NCBI RefSeq assembly: GCF_018141525.1
Contig: NZ_CP064655.1
Location: forward strand, 2,450,501 to 2,514,500
Length of the DNA stretch: 64,000 nt
Source: Miltoncostaea marina
Lineage (GTDB): Bacteria > Actinomycetota > Thermoleophilia > Miltoncostaeales > Miltoncostaeaceae
Reading direction: 5' to 3'
The notes under the pieces were generated by a model that saw only the letters and a list, made by a program, of their open reading frames with translations, was not told where the DNA came from and made no database searches. Of the stretch, positions 46,325-54,582 are shown piece by piece. The translations under genes and the position numbers were made by a program. Each line of letters starts with the position of its first letter. Within the stretch, counting starts at the first letter, position 1.

Positions 46325-48121
46325 ATGGCCGCCGCCCCCCGCAACCTCCTGAGCCTGCAGTCCGTCGGCATCGGCTACGCCGGCCGGACGATCCTCGACG
46401 ACGTCTCGCTCGGCCTGTCGGCCGGCGAGCGCGTCGGCGTGGTGGGGCGCAACGGCGACGGCAAGTCGACGCTCCTGCGGCTGATCGCGGGGGCGGAGGA
46501 GCCGGACGCCGGCGTGGTGACGCGCGCCGGGGGACTCGACGTGGCCCTCCTCGCCCAGGCCGACGACCTCGACGGCGCGCGCACGGTGCGCGAGGAGCTC
46601 GTGGGCGGCCGCGCGGACCACGAGTGGGCGGGCGACCCGGCCTTCCGGGCGGTGCTCGACGGGCTGCTCGGCGGCGTGGCCCTCGCGCGCTTCCCCGCCG
46701 GGCTCGACACGCGGGTGGGCGCGCTGTCGGGCGGCGAGCGGCGCCGCGTGGCGCTGGCGCGCCTGCTGCTCGACGGCCCCGAGCTGCTGCTGCTGGACGA
46801 GCCCACCAACCACCTCGACGTGGAGGGGGTTGACTGGCTCGCGCGCCACCTCGCCGCGCGGCGCGGCTCGCTCGTGGTGGTGACCCACGACCGGTGGTTC
46901 CTGGACGCGGTCTGCACCGCCACCTGGGAGGTCGCCGACGGCGCCGTGCACCGCTACGAGGGCGGGTACGCGGCCTGGGTGCTCGCCCGCGCCGAGCGCG
47001 AGCGGCTGGAGGCCGCGCGCGAGGAGCGCCGCCGCAACCTGCTGCGCAAGGAGCTCGCCTGGCTGCGCCGCGGGCCGCCCGCGCGCACGTCGAAGCCGCG
47101 CTTCCGCATCGAGGCCGCCAACGCGCTGATCGGCGACGAGCCGGAGCCGCGCGACCGCGCGGAGCTGCTGCGCTTCGCCACGGCGCGGCTCGGACGCAAC
47201 GTGCTCGACGTCGAGGGCGTCTCGCTGAGCCGGGGCGGCCGCCGCCTGCTGGACGACGTGACCTGGCGCCTGGGGCCGGGAGAGCGGGTGGCGCTGGTCG
47301 GCGTCAACGGCTCCGGCAAGACGACGCTGGTGCGACTGCTGGCCGGCGAGCTGGAGCCCGATCGCGGCGAGGTGCGCCGCGGGGTGACGGTGCGCCTGGC
47401 CCACCTCTCCCAGGACACCGCCGAGCTGCCCGCCGGCCTGAGCGTGCTGGAGGCGGTGGAGCGGGTGCGGCTGCGCGCCCGCCTCGGCGACGGGCGCGAG
47501 CTGACCGCCGCGGGGATGTGCGAGCGCTTCGGCTTCCGCGGCGCCCGCGCCCGCACGCCGGTCGACGACCTCTCGGGCGGCGAGCGGCGGCGCGTGCAGC
47601 TGATGCGCCTGATGATGGACGAGCCCAACGTGCTGCTGCTCGACGAGCCGACCAACGACCTCGACATCGAGACGCTGACCGCGCTGGAGGACCTGCTCGA
47701 CTCGTGGCCGGGCACCCTCGTCGTCGTGAGCCACGACCGCTGGTTCGTGGAGCGGGTCTGCGACGACGTCCACGCGCTGATGGGCGACGGCCGGCTGCGC
47801 CACCTGCCCGGCGGGGTCGACCAGTACATGGCGCTCCGGCGCGCGGCGGCCGAGGGGCCGGCCCCCGCCGCGCCCCCCGCCGCGGCCCCGACCGCGCCGC
47901 CGGGGGCGGTGCTGCGGGCGGCGCGCAAGGAGGCCGCCCGCCTCGAGCGGGAGCTCGACCGGCTCGGCCAGCGGGAGCGGGAGCTGCACGAGCGGATGGC
48001 CGCCGGCGCGACCGACCACGTGCTGCTGCGCGAGCTGACCGCCGAGCTCGGCGCGCTCGCGGGCCGCCGGGAGGAGCTCGAGGCGGCCTGGCTCGACGCC
48101 TCGGAGCGGGCCGGGGCGTGA
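46325..48121 (+). CDS. ABC-F family ATPase
   Basis: A 598-aa soluble protein with two ABC domains and no membrane segment. Walker A: GRNGDGKST and GVNGSGKTT (the first has Asp where Ala/Ser is usual); signatures LSGGERRRV twice; Walker B LLLLDEPTNHLD and LLLDEPTNDLDIE. The linker between domains (ERERLEAAREERRRNLLRKELAWLRR) is the helical P-site interaction motif region of ABC-F. The C-terminal coiled coil (ARLERELDRLGQRERELHERM) matches the Uup/EttA branch. ABC-F proteins rescue ribosomes or confer resistance to ribosome-targeting antibiotics; this one looks Uup-like. Confidence 0.93.
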   Translation: MAAAPRNLLSLQSVGIGYAGRTILDDVSLGLSAGERVGVVGRNGDGKSTLLRLIAGAEEPDAGVVTRAGGLDVALLAQADDLDGARTVREELVGGRADHEWAGDPAFRAVLDGLLGGVALARFPAGLDTRVGALSGGERRRVALARLLLDGPELLLLDEPTNHLDVEGVDWLARHLAARRGSLVVVTHDRWFLDAVCTATWEVADGAVHRYEGGYAAWVLARAERERLEAAREERRRNLLRKELAWLRRGPPARTSKPRFRIEAANALIGDEPEPRDRAELLRFATARLGRNVLDVEGVSLSRGGRRLLDDVTWRLGPGERVALVGVNGSGKTTLVRLLAGELEPDRGEVRRGVTVRLAHLSQDTAELPAGLSVLEAVERVRLRARLGDGRELTAAGMCERFGFRGARARTPVDDLSGGERRRVQLMRLMMDEPNVLLLDEPTNDLDIETLTALEDLLDSWPGTLVVVSHDRWFVERVCDDVHALMGDGRLRHLPGGVDQYMALRRAAAEGPAPAAPPAAAPTAPPGAVLRAARKEAARLERELDRLGQRERELHERMAAGATDHVLLRELTAELGALAGRREELEAAWLDASERAGA

Positions 48122-48127
48122 GCGTCA

Positions 48128-48160
48128 CCCGGGGCGACCGCCGGCGGCGGGCGCCCCGGG
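48128..48160. terminator. Hairpin between the ABC-F gene and the cytochrome gene
   Basis: CCCGGGGCG (48128-48136) pairs with CGCCCCGGG (48152-48160) around a GC-rich loop, between the two convergent stops (48121 and 48168). Confidence 0.6.
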
Positions 48161-48167
48161 CACGGTG

Positions 48168-48632
48168 CTACTGCAGGCTCACCACGTAGGCGACCACGTT
48201 GTCCAGGTCGTCGCCCTGCGCGAGACCGGGCGGCATGGCGCCCTTGCCGTTCTTCACGGTGGCCTCGACCACGTCGGCCGTCAGGCCCTGGCCGGCCAGC
48301 TGCGGCCCGACGCCGCCGGCGTCCTTGCCGTTGTTCATGTGGCAGCCGGTGCAGGTGGCGGCGAAGAACTGCTGCCCCGCGGCCGCGTCACCCTCGACCT
48401 CGCCCTCGTCCTCGGTGTTCGCGCGCGTGGTCGCGCCGCCCGTGGCCGGGTTCGTCTGCTCGCCCCCGGTGGTGGCCTCGGTCGTGGCGGGAGCCGTCGC
48501 CTCGGTCGTGGCCTCGGTGGTGGTGCCCGCCGCCCCCTCATCATCGTCGTCGCCGCAACCGGCGAGGAACGCGAGGCTCAGCGCGGCGAGCAGCGCCGCC
48601 AGGAGCATCACCGCGGTACGTCCTGTCCTCAT
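48168..48632 (-). CDS. Cytochrome c lipoprotein
   Basis: A 154-aa exported protein with a signal peptide and lipobox LAGC (Cys26), then a threonine/alanine-rich linker, then a small class I cytochrome c domain. The heme motif is CTGCH (94-98) and Met133 in GAMPPGLA is the likely second axial ligand. It would sit on the outer face of the membrane and pass electrons. ATG at 48632 has a GGAGG ribosome site. It follows the copper oxidase-like gene by 40 nt on the same strand, so it may be that protein's electron donor. Confidence 0.9.
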   Translation of the reverse strand: MRTGRTAVMLLAALLAALSLAFLAGCGDDDDEGAAGTTTEATTEATAPATTEATTGGEQTNPATGGATTRANTEDEGEVEGDAAAGQQFFAATCTGCHMNNGKDAGGVGPQLAGQGLTADVVEATVKNGKGAMPPGLAQGDDLDNVVAYVVSLQ

Positions 48633-48672
48633 GCAGTCCTCCGATCGATGTCTGCCTGCCGGGGGGAGCATG

Positions 48673-49746
48673 TCATCCCGAGGCGGCCGTCTTCTCGCCG
48701 TTTGTCGTGAACAGCCCGAACGCGCCCTTCGCGTGATCGTGGAAGTCGTGCGACACGAACGGGTAGCTACCCTCTTCCTCCACGGTGAACTCCACCACAG
48801 CGCCCTGGCTGGGCGCCAGGTTGAGCGTCTGGGAGCCCCGGGTGAGGTTCTCCCGGTAGATGCCCTCGACGAACACCCGGTCGAAGAGCGCGCCGATCAC
48901 GTGGAACGCCGACCAGCGGCTCGGCCCCGCGTTCTGCACGAACACCCGCACGCGCTCGCCCTTCTCGATGCGCAGGGCGTTCTCGCCGGTGTACTGGTTG
49001 GCGTAGCCGTTGAAGACGACGAACTCCGGGTCACCCTTCTGCAGGCGGGCGTAGTCGGAGATCTCGCCGTTGCGGCCCGGGTAGAGGTCGGTCTGGCAGA
49101 TCGCGAACTCGCGGGCCGGCGGGAGCAGCGACTCGTCCTTCGGGTCGACGATGATCATGCCGTGCTGCCCCTGGCCCACATGCAGCAGCACGGGCGGCAC
49201 GCCGCAGTGGTACATGAACACGCCCGGCACCTTCGCGATCCAGGAGAAGCTCGCCTCCTCCCCCGGGTCGACGGCCCCGTAGTGGCGCGACCACGAGATC
49301 TTCGCCGCGTGGAAGTCCATCGAGTGCTGCAGCGAACCGGTGTTGCGCAGCGTGAAGTCGATCCGGTCGCCCTCGGTCACCCGCAGCACGGGCGAGGGGA
49401 CGCGGCCGGGCCGGCCGGGGATGTTGAAGCCCCAGGCCAGCATCGTGCGGTCGGGGGCGATCTCGCGCAGGTGCTCGTCGACCTCGAACACGATCTCGTG
49501 GCGCCGCGTGGTGGAGCGCGGCGGCGCCTCCGCCGGGAACGTGGTGTGCGGCTCGCGCGGCGCCACGGGCGGGCCAGGGTCGAACGACGCCTCCTGGGGG
49601 ACGGAATGATCGCGTGCGACCGAGGTGCCCGCGGCCGCCGCCGCGTCGCCGTCGTCGCCGCCGCAGGCGGCCAGGCCGAGCGCGGCCAGCGGCCCCCCGA
49701 CCGCGAGCCCGCCGATCACCTGCCGCCGCGTGAGCCCCTCGCGCAT
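48673..49746 (-). CDS. NirK-like two-domain copper protein with altered ligands
   Basis: A 357-aa exported protein. N-terminal twin-arginine signal with lipobox (TRRQVIGGLAVG ... LAAC, Cys28). Two cupredoxin domains follow. Copper-site residues seen: His141 and His146 in HSMDFHAAK (with Asp144), His180-Cys181 in FMYHCG, His189 and, in domain two, His in FHVIGALFDRV. In NirK the axial Met comes 5 residues after the second type 1 His; here that place is Gln194. The catalytic His of domain two (GDHAL in the best known NirK) reads GENAL. So a nitrite reductase role is doubtful; a NirK-type oxidase or electron-transfer protein is safer. ATG at 49746, then the cytochrome gene. Confidence 0.82.
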   Translation of the reverse strand: MREGLTRRQVIGGLAVGGPLAALGLAACGGDDGDAAAAAGTSVARDHSVPQEASFDPGPPVAPREPHTTFPAEAPPRSTTRRHEIVFEVDEHLREIAPDRTMLAWGFNIPGRPGRVPSPVLRVTEGDRIDFTLRNTGSLQHSMDFHAAKISWSRHYGAVDPGEEASFSWIAKVPGVFMYHCGVPPVLLHVGQGQHGMIIVDPKDESLLPPAREFAICQTDLYPGRNGEISDYARLQKGDPEFVVFNGYANQYTGENALRIEKGERVRVFVQNAGPSRWSAFHVIGALFDRVFVEGIYRENLTRGSQTLNLAPSQGAVVEFTVEEEGSYPFVSHDFHDHAKGAFGLFTTNGEKTAASG

Positions 49747-49889
49747 CTCGCATCCCCCTTCGGTGGTAGGCCCGGGCACTCGTGTGCGCACTTCGGAGAA
49801 AATTTCCGCATCGTGGCGTTTCCAACCGCGATCGCCCGCGGGGAGCGCCCCGCTCCGACGCCCGCCTCGGGCCCTGGCCGCCACGTCGC

Positions 49890-52550
49890 TCAGGCCGACC
49901 ACCCGGCGCGGCCGCCGCCCGCCGGCGAGCTCGAGCCCCGGCCGGCGGCCCGCGAGCCCGTCGCCCGCGCCGAGACCTGAGCGTCGAGCAGCTCGTAGAG
50001 GCGCGGATCGCCCCAGTAGTCGCTGTGCGCGCCGCGGGCCAGGCGCACGTCCCGCGGGCGGTCTCCAGCGGCGGCGCCGTCCGACTCCGTCCAGCCCCCG
50101 AGCGCGACCTCGGCGGTGATCGTGCGCCCGATGTAGTCGCCCGGCGTCGCCAGGTTCCACCACTCGGCCACCCCGCGCACGTGGCGCCGCCAGGCGCCGT
50201 CGCGGCCGAGCTCGCCCACCCAGGCGAACTGCCGCGGCAGGCGCCGCCCGTAGAGCTGGCGCAACGGCGAGCCGAACGTGATCAGGCGGACGTCGTCCGG
50301 CAGCGCCGGCTGGTCGTCGTTGAGCAGCGTCGTCGTCAGGACGGTCCCCTGGCTGTGGGCGACGAACACGATCCGGTCGTAGCCGCCGGACGGGCCGAGG
50401 CCGCCCTCGTCCAGGTGGCGCAGCAGGGCGCGGTAGCGGCGCAGGATCTGCTCGCGCGGCAGCGGGCGCGGCGACGGGGCCACGGGCGCCTTCCCGCACA
50501 GGCGGCGCCACGCCCGCCACCACCGCCACGACGCCCACGGCCGCCACCAGACCGGCTCGCGCAGGAAGCTGGTGACGTCGTACGGGCGGTCGAGCACGTC
50601 GCGCAGGAGCTCCTTCGCCGTGCCTCCGGTGGCGAGCGCGCCGGGGCTCCACCCGAGCCGGCTCGCGCCGAAGAACAGCACGGCCACCGCCCCGCCCAGC
50701 ACGGCGCTCGTCTGCGAGACGCCGGTGCGGGCGCCGAGGAGGGCGTCGGCGAAGGGCAGCGGCAGGGCGCGCCACCACGTGGCCGTGGCCGCGTAGGCGC
50801 CGCAGAGGACGGCCAGGCCGATCACCGGCAGCCCGGCGGTCTCGAGCGCCCACAGCGCCCGGGTGACGCGGTCGGCCTGCCGACCGCCGGCCGGCGGCCG
50901 GGCCTCGCCGCGCAGCCGGCGACCGGCGGCCGCCGCCAGGTGCGGCACGGCCCCGGCCAGCGCGATCGCGAGGCCGGCAAGCAGGGCGATCGGCACGGTG
51001 TAGACCAGCGGCGCCACCGAGACGCCGTGCAGGGCCGAGCCCCACTCCCAGGCCGTCGCCGTCGTCCCCCAGGCGTCGGGCGCCTCGCTCCAGGGCCGCC
51101 AGTCGCCCGGGTCGGCGACCACCCAGGCCGGGCCGCCGCCGTCGCCGTAGAGCCGGCTGCGCTCGGCGAGCGGCCGGGCCACGCCGCCGACCGCGGCGGT
51201 GCCGAGGGCGAGGATCAGGGCGATGCCGAGTGGGGCCGCCGCCAGCGAGACGACGGCGGTGAGCCCGGCGCGCGCGAGGCCGGCCAGCCGCCTGCGGCGC
51301 GCCTCGCGGGGCACGCGGCCGCGCCGGCCGAGGGCCGTCCACGCGAGGCGCGCCGCCATCAGCAGGACGCCCGCGGCCACCGAGGCGAACAGCAGGATCC
51401 ACGCGCCGCGGAAGGCGTACGCCACGTCGACCGCCACCGCGTCGGCGATGCCGGCGGCCACGTCGCCGTCGCGCATCGTCGCGCGCACGGCCGCGACGGC
51501 CGCGGTGGCGGCCAGGAACAGCATGCCGACCGTCGTGGCGGCGGTCCGGCCCGAGCGCTCGTACCGCAGCAGCCCCACCCACGCCACGGCAGCCAGCAGG
51601 AGGCCCGCCACGATCGCCACGGCGGTCCGCACGCCGACCGACCGCCCGTCGACCCAGAGCGTCGCCACCAGCACGCCCACCAGCCCCAGCACGCCGATGC
51701 TGATGACGATGACGGGCACCGCCAGCACCCACTCGGCGAGACCCAGCATGGCCCGGTCGGCCCTGCGCAGGCGGGCGCGGCGGGAGACCGGCCGCGGCGG
51801 CAGCGGGGCCGGCTCGGGCATGCCGTCGCGTCGCCAGGCCGCGCGCCCGGCGGCCGCCAGCTGCAGGAAGAGCCCGACGAAGGCGGCGATGAACGACCGC
51901 AGCGCCGCGGGGAAGCGGCTCGCGTCGGCCCAGAAGAACTCGTAGACGTCGGCCTCGGGCAGGCCGCCGGGCCGGCGCACGGCGTACCGCTGCACCGACT
52001 GCGGCGCCTCGGGCTGCCGGGCCAGGCGCGCCGCGCGGCCGGCGGCCATCTCGGCGGCGGCGGCGGCCGCGATGGCCGGCTCATCCGCCGTCACGTGCAG
52101 TTCGTGGACGATCGACCCGCGCACGTCCCGCCGCACGCCGGCGGCACCGTCGCCGCCCGCCGCCGCGAGGGCCGCGGCCGCCCGGGCCTCGGCCGGCGTC
52201 GCGAACGCGATCGCCAGCGCGCGCGCCCGCACCCGCCCCGCGCGGCGCATGCGGAACTCGCGTACGAGGCCCGCCCGGCCGGGGCCGGACGGCCCGGGGC
52301 GGGCCGAGAGCTCCTGCGCGGTGAGCGCCCGGGCGCGCGCCCGGGGGCGCAGCGCATCGGCGTCGCGCGCCTGCAGCAGCGCGTCGTGCAGGTCGGGGGT
52401 CACCGAGAACCACTCGACCGTCTCCGTCGCCGGGCCCCAGCCGCGGTGCCGGATGAGGCCGCTGACCAGCGTCTCGGCGCCGCTGCCGCGGGCCTCGTCG
52501 CCGACGCCGAGCGTGACGACGACGGCGCACCGCTCCGCCTGCGTGCCCAC
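49890..52550 (-). CDS. Large membrane protein with a C-terminal hydrolase-like domain
   Basis: An 886-aa protein. An N-terminal cytoplasmic part of ~280 residues (with ETVEWFSVTPDLHDALLQAR) is followed by about a dozen membrane helices and a C-terminal soluble domain with the Ser nucleophile motif FVAHSQGTVLTTTLL of lipase-like folds. DRIVFVAHSQG sits about 120 residues from the end. The whole architecture is not a family I can name; it may be a membrane-bound lipase or esterase. The GTG at 52550 has GGGAGG 9 nt before it; the longer reading from 52613 is possible. Confidence 0.65.
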   Translation of the reverse strand: MGTQAERCAVVVTLGVGDEARGSGAETLVSGLIRHRGWGPATETVEWFSVTPDLHDALLQARDADALRPRARARALTAQELSARPGPSGPGRAGLVREFRMRRAGRVRARALAIAFATPAEARAAAALAAAGGDGAAGVRRDVRGSIVHELHVTADEPAIAAAAAAEMAAGRAARLARQPEAPQSVQRYAVRRPGGLPEADVYEFFWADASRFPAALRSFIAAFVGLFLQLAAAGRAAWRRDGMPEPAPLPPRPVSRRARLRRADRAMLGLAEWVLAVPVIVISIGVLGLVGVLVATLWVDGRSVGVRTAVAIVAGLLLAAVAWVGLLRYERSGRTAATTVGMLFLAATAAVAAVRATMRDGDVAAGIADAVAVDVAYAFRGAWILLFASVAAGVLLMAARLAWTALGRRGRVPREARRRRLAGLARAGLTAVVSLAAAPLGIALILALGTAAVGGVARPLAERSRLYGDGGGPAWVVADPGDWRPWSEAPDAWGTTATAWEWGSALHGVSVAPLVYTVPIALLAGLAIALAGAVPHLAAAAGRRLRGEARPPAGGRQADRVTRALWALETAGLPVIGLAVLCGAYAATATWWRALPLPFADALLGARTGVSQTSAVLGGAVAVLFFGASRLGWSPGALATGGTAKELLRDVLDRPYDVTSFLREPVWWRPWASWRWWRAWRRLCGKAPVAPSPRPLPREQILRRYRALLRHLDEGGLGPSGGYDRIVFVAHSQGTVLTTTLLNDDQPALPDDVRLITFGSPLRQLYGRRLPRQFAWVGELGRDGAWRRHVRGVAEWWNLATPGDYIGRTITAEVALGGWTESDGAAAGDRPRDVRLARGAHSDYWGDPRLYELLDAQVSARATGSRAAGRGSSSPAGGGRAGWSA

Positions 52551-52693
52551 CTCGCGTGCCTCCCGGACGCCTCTCGGCGAGGCTCGGTCACGCGGCACGC
52601 GCACGTCAAGCACAATCGTCCGGCGCGCCGTGTCGATCCGGGCGCCGCCCGTTCGTCACCCATGTGCGACCACCCCACAGGAGGAGATCGACG

Positions 52694-53119
52694 ATGCGGT
52701 TCATGGTCCTGGTGAAGGCGGACGAGCAGACCGAGGCGGGGCGGATGCCCACGGCGCGGGAGCTCGAGGCGATGGGCAGGTTCAACGAGGAGCTGATGAA
52801 GGCCGGCGTGCTGCTGGCCGGCGAGGGCCTCCGCCCCAGCTCAGAGGGCGTGCGCGTGCGGTTCGAGGGCGACCGGCGCACCGTCATCGACGGGCCGTTC
52901 GCCGAGACGAAGGAGCTGCTTGCCGGGTTCTGGCTGCTCCAGTGCGCGTCGCGCGACGAGGTCGTCGAGTGGATCAAGCGGGCCCCGTTCGACGGCGGCG
53001 CCGAGATCGAGATCCGCCAGGTGTTCGAGGCGGAGGACTTCGGCGAGGAGCTCTCGCCCGAGGCGCGGGCCGCCGAGGAGCGCATGCGGGCGGAGCTCGA
53101 GCGCCGCGCCGCCGGCTGA
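52694..53119 (+). CDS. DGPF/YCII-like protein paired with the ECF sigma factor
   Basis: A 141-aa protein of the YCII-related DGPF family: MRFMVLVKADEQTEAG at the start, LAGEGLRPSSEGVRV, and the named motif IDGPFAETKELLAGFWL, then FEAEDFGEELSPEAR. The fold is a small ferredoxin-like barrel. Members sit next to ECF42-type sigma factors and probably take part in their signalling. The ATG at 52694 follows AGGAGATCGACG. It precedes the sigma gene by 4 nt. Confidence 0.9.
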   Translation: MRFMVLVKADEQTEAGRMPTARELEAMGRFNEELMKAGVLLAGEGLRPSSEGVRVRFEGDRRTVIDGPFAETKELLAGFWLLQCASRDEVVEWIKRAPFDGGAEIEIRQVFEAEDFGEELSPEARAAEERMRAELERRAAG

Positions 53120-53123
53120 GGCC

Positions 53124-54401
53124 GTGGCGGCCGACGCCGCCCGGGCGATCGAGGCCGTGTGGCGCATCGAGGCGCCACGGCTGATCGCCGGGCTCACCAG
53201 GATGGTGCGCGACGTCGGCCTGGCGGAGGACCTCGCGCAGGACGCGCTGGTCGCCGCGCTGGAGCGGTGGCCGGGGTCGGGCGTCCCGGACAGGCCGGGC
53301 GCCTGGCTCATGGCCACCGCGCGCAACCGCGCGATCGACCTCATCCGGCGGGGCCGCCGGCTCGACGAGCGCCACGCCGAGATCGGCCGCGACCTGCGGG
53401 CCCGGCAGCTGACCGCGCCCGACCTCGCGGCCGCGGTCGACTTCCCGGTGGAGGACGACCTGCTCGGCCTGGTGTTCATGACCTGCCACCCGGTGCTCTC
53501 GGCCGACGCCCGGGTGGCGCTCACGCTGCGGCTGCTCGGGGGGCTGACCACGCGGGAGATCGCGCGAGCCTTCCTCGTCGCCGAGGCCACCGTCGCCCAG
53601 CGCATCGTGCGCGCCAAGCGCACGCTCGCCGAGGCGCGGGTGCCGTTCGAGGTGCCGGGCGGCGAGGAGCTCTCGGAGCGTCTCGCGTCCGTGCTCGAGG
53701 TCGTCTACCTCGTCTTCAACGAGGGCTACGCCGCGACCGCGGGCGACGACTGGACGCGGCCCGCGCTGTGCGAGGAGGCGATGCGCCTGGGGCGCGTGCT
53801 CGCCGGCCTGGCGCCGCGCGAGCCGGAGGTCCACGGCCTGGTGGCGCTCATGGAGCTGCAGGCCTCGCGCATGCGCGCGCGGGTGGACCGCACCGGGGCG
53901 CCGGTGCTGCTGATGGACCAGGACCGCGCCAGGTGGGACCACGTGCTGGTGGGGCGCGGGCTGGCCGCGCTCCAGCGCGCCCAGGAGCTGGGTGGGGCGC
54001 TCGGCCCGTACGCCCTCCAGGCGGCGATCGCGGCCTGCCACGCGCGCGCCCGCACGGCGCAGGAGACCGACTGGGCGGGGATCGCCGCCCTGTACGACGC
54101 GCTCGCCCAGCTGCGGCCCTCCCCCGTCGTCGAGCTCAACCGGGCGGTGGCTGTGGGCATGGCCTTCGGGCCAGCGGCCGGCCTGGAGCTCGCGGACGCC
54201 CTGGCCGACGAGCCGTCCCTGGCCGGCTACCACCTGCTCCCGGCGGTGCGCGCGGACCTGCTCGAGCGCCTCGGGCGCCGCGACGCGGCGCGCGCCGAGT
54301 TCGGCCGCGCGGCGACCATGACGGCCAACGAGCGCGAGCGCGCCGTGCTGCTGGCGCGGGCCGCGGGCGCGGCCGACGGCGGCGGCCCCTCGCCCCGCTG
54401 A
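53124..54401 (+). CDS. ECF42-like RNA polymerase sigma factor with C-terminal extension
   Basis: A 425-aa protein. Regions sigma2 (LAEDLAQDALVAALERWP ... RPGAWLMATARNRAIDLIRR) and sigma4 (LGGLTTREIARAFLVAEATVAQRIVRAK) cover the first ~180 residues. The remaining ~230 are TPR-like helices (VVYLVFNEGYAAT, DWTRPALCEEAMRLGRVLAGL, ALQAAIAACHARAR), ending with SPVVELNRAVAVGMAFG. This extension and the adjacent DGPF gene define the ECF42 group, where the C-terminus replaces a classic anti-sigma. The signal is unknown. The GTG at 53124 lies 4 nt after the DGPF stop. Confidence 0.92.
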   Translation: MAADAARAIEAVWRIEAPRLIAGLTRMVRDVGLAEDLAQDALVAALERWPGSGVPDRPGAWLMATARNRAIDLIRRGRRLDERHAEIGRDLRARQLTAPDLAAAVDFPVEDDLLGLVFMTCHPVLSADARVALTLRLLGGLTTREIARAFLVAEATVAQRIVRAKRTLAEARVPFEVPGGEELSERLASVLEVVYLVFNEGYAATAGDDWTRPALCEEAMRLGRVLAGLAPREPEVHGLVALMELQASRMRARVDRTGAPVLLMDQDRARWDHVLVGRGLAALQRAQELGGALGPYALQAAIAACHARARTAQETDWAGIAALYDALAQLRPSPVVELNRAVAVGMAFGPAAGLELADALADEPSLAGYHLLPAVRADLLERLGRRDAARAEFGRAATMTANERERAVLLARAAGAADGGGPSPR

Positions 54402-54582
54402 CCCCGCCGGCATGCGATCCCGGGCCGGAACGCAACGCTGATGGCGGGCGATTCGCTACGCTGAGAGGACGAAAGCGTCGTTGCGCCGTGCGCCGGACGT
54501 CGTATCGTGATCTCGGTCCGTCCCGCCGGGCCGCACCCCGCAGAGGACCACCTCGACCGCCCCGCGACCGGAGCAGACACGC

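Noticed and set aside
48168-49746. A denitrification operon (nirK and cytochrome)
   Set aside because: The ligand and catalytic residues of the NirK-like protein are altered and no nor, nos or nitrite-response regulator is in the window.
49791-49810. AT-rich CGGAGAAAATTTCCG before the NirK-like gene as an NsrR/Fnr-type site
   Set aside because: Symmetry is only partial and it does not match a known nitrite/NO operator; too weak to annotate as a site.
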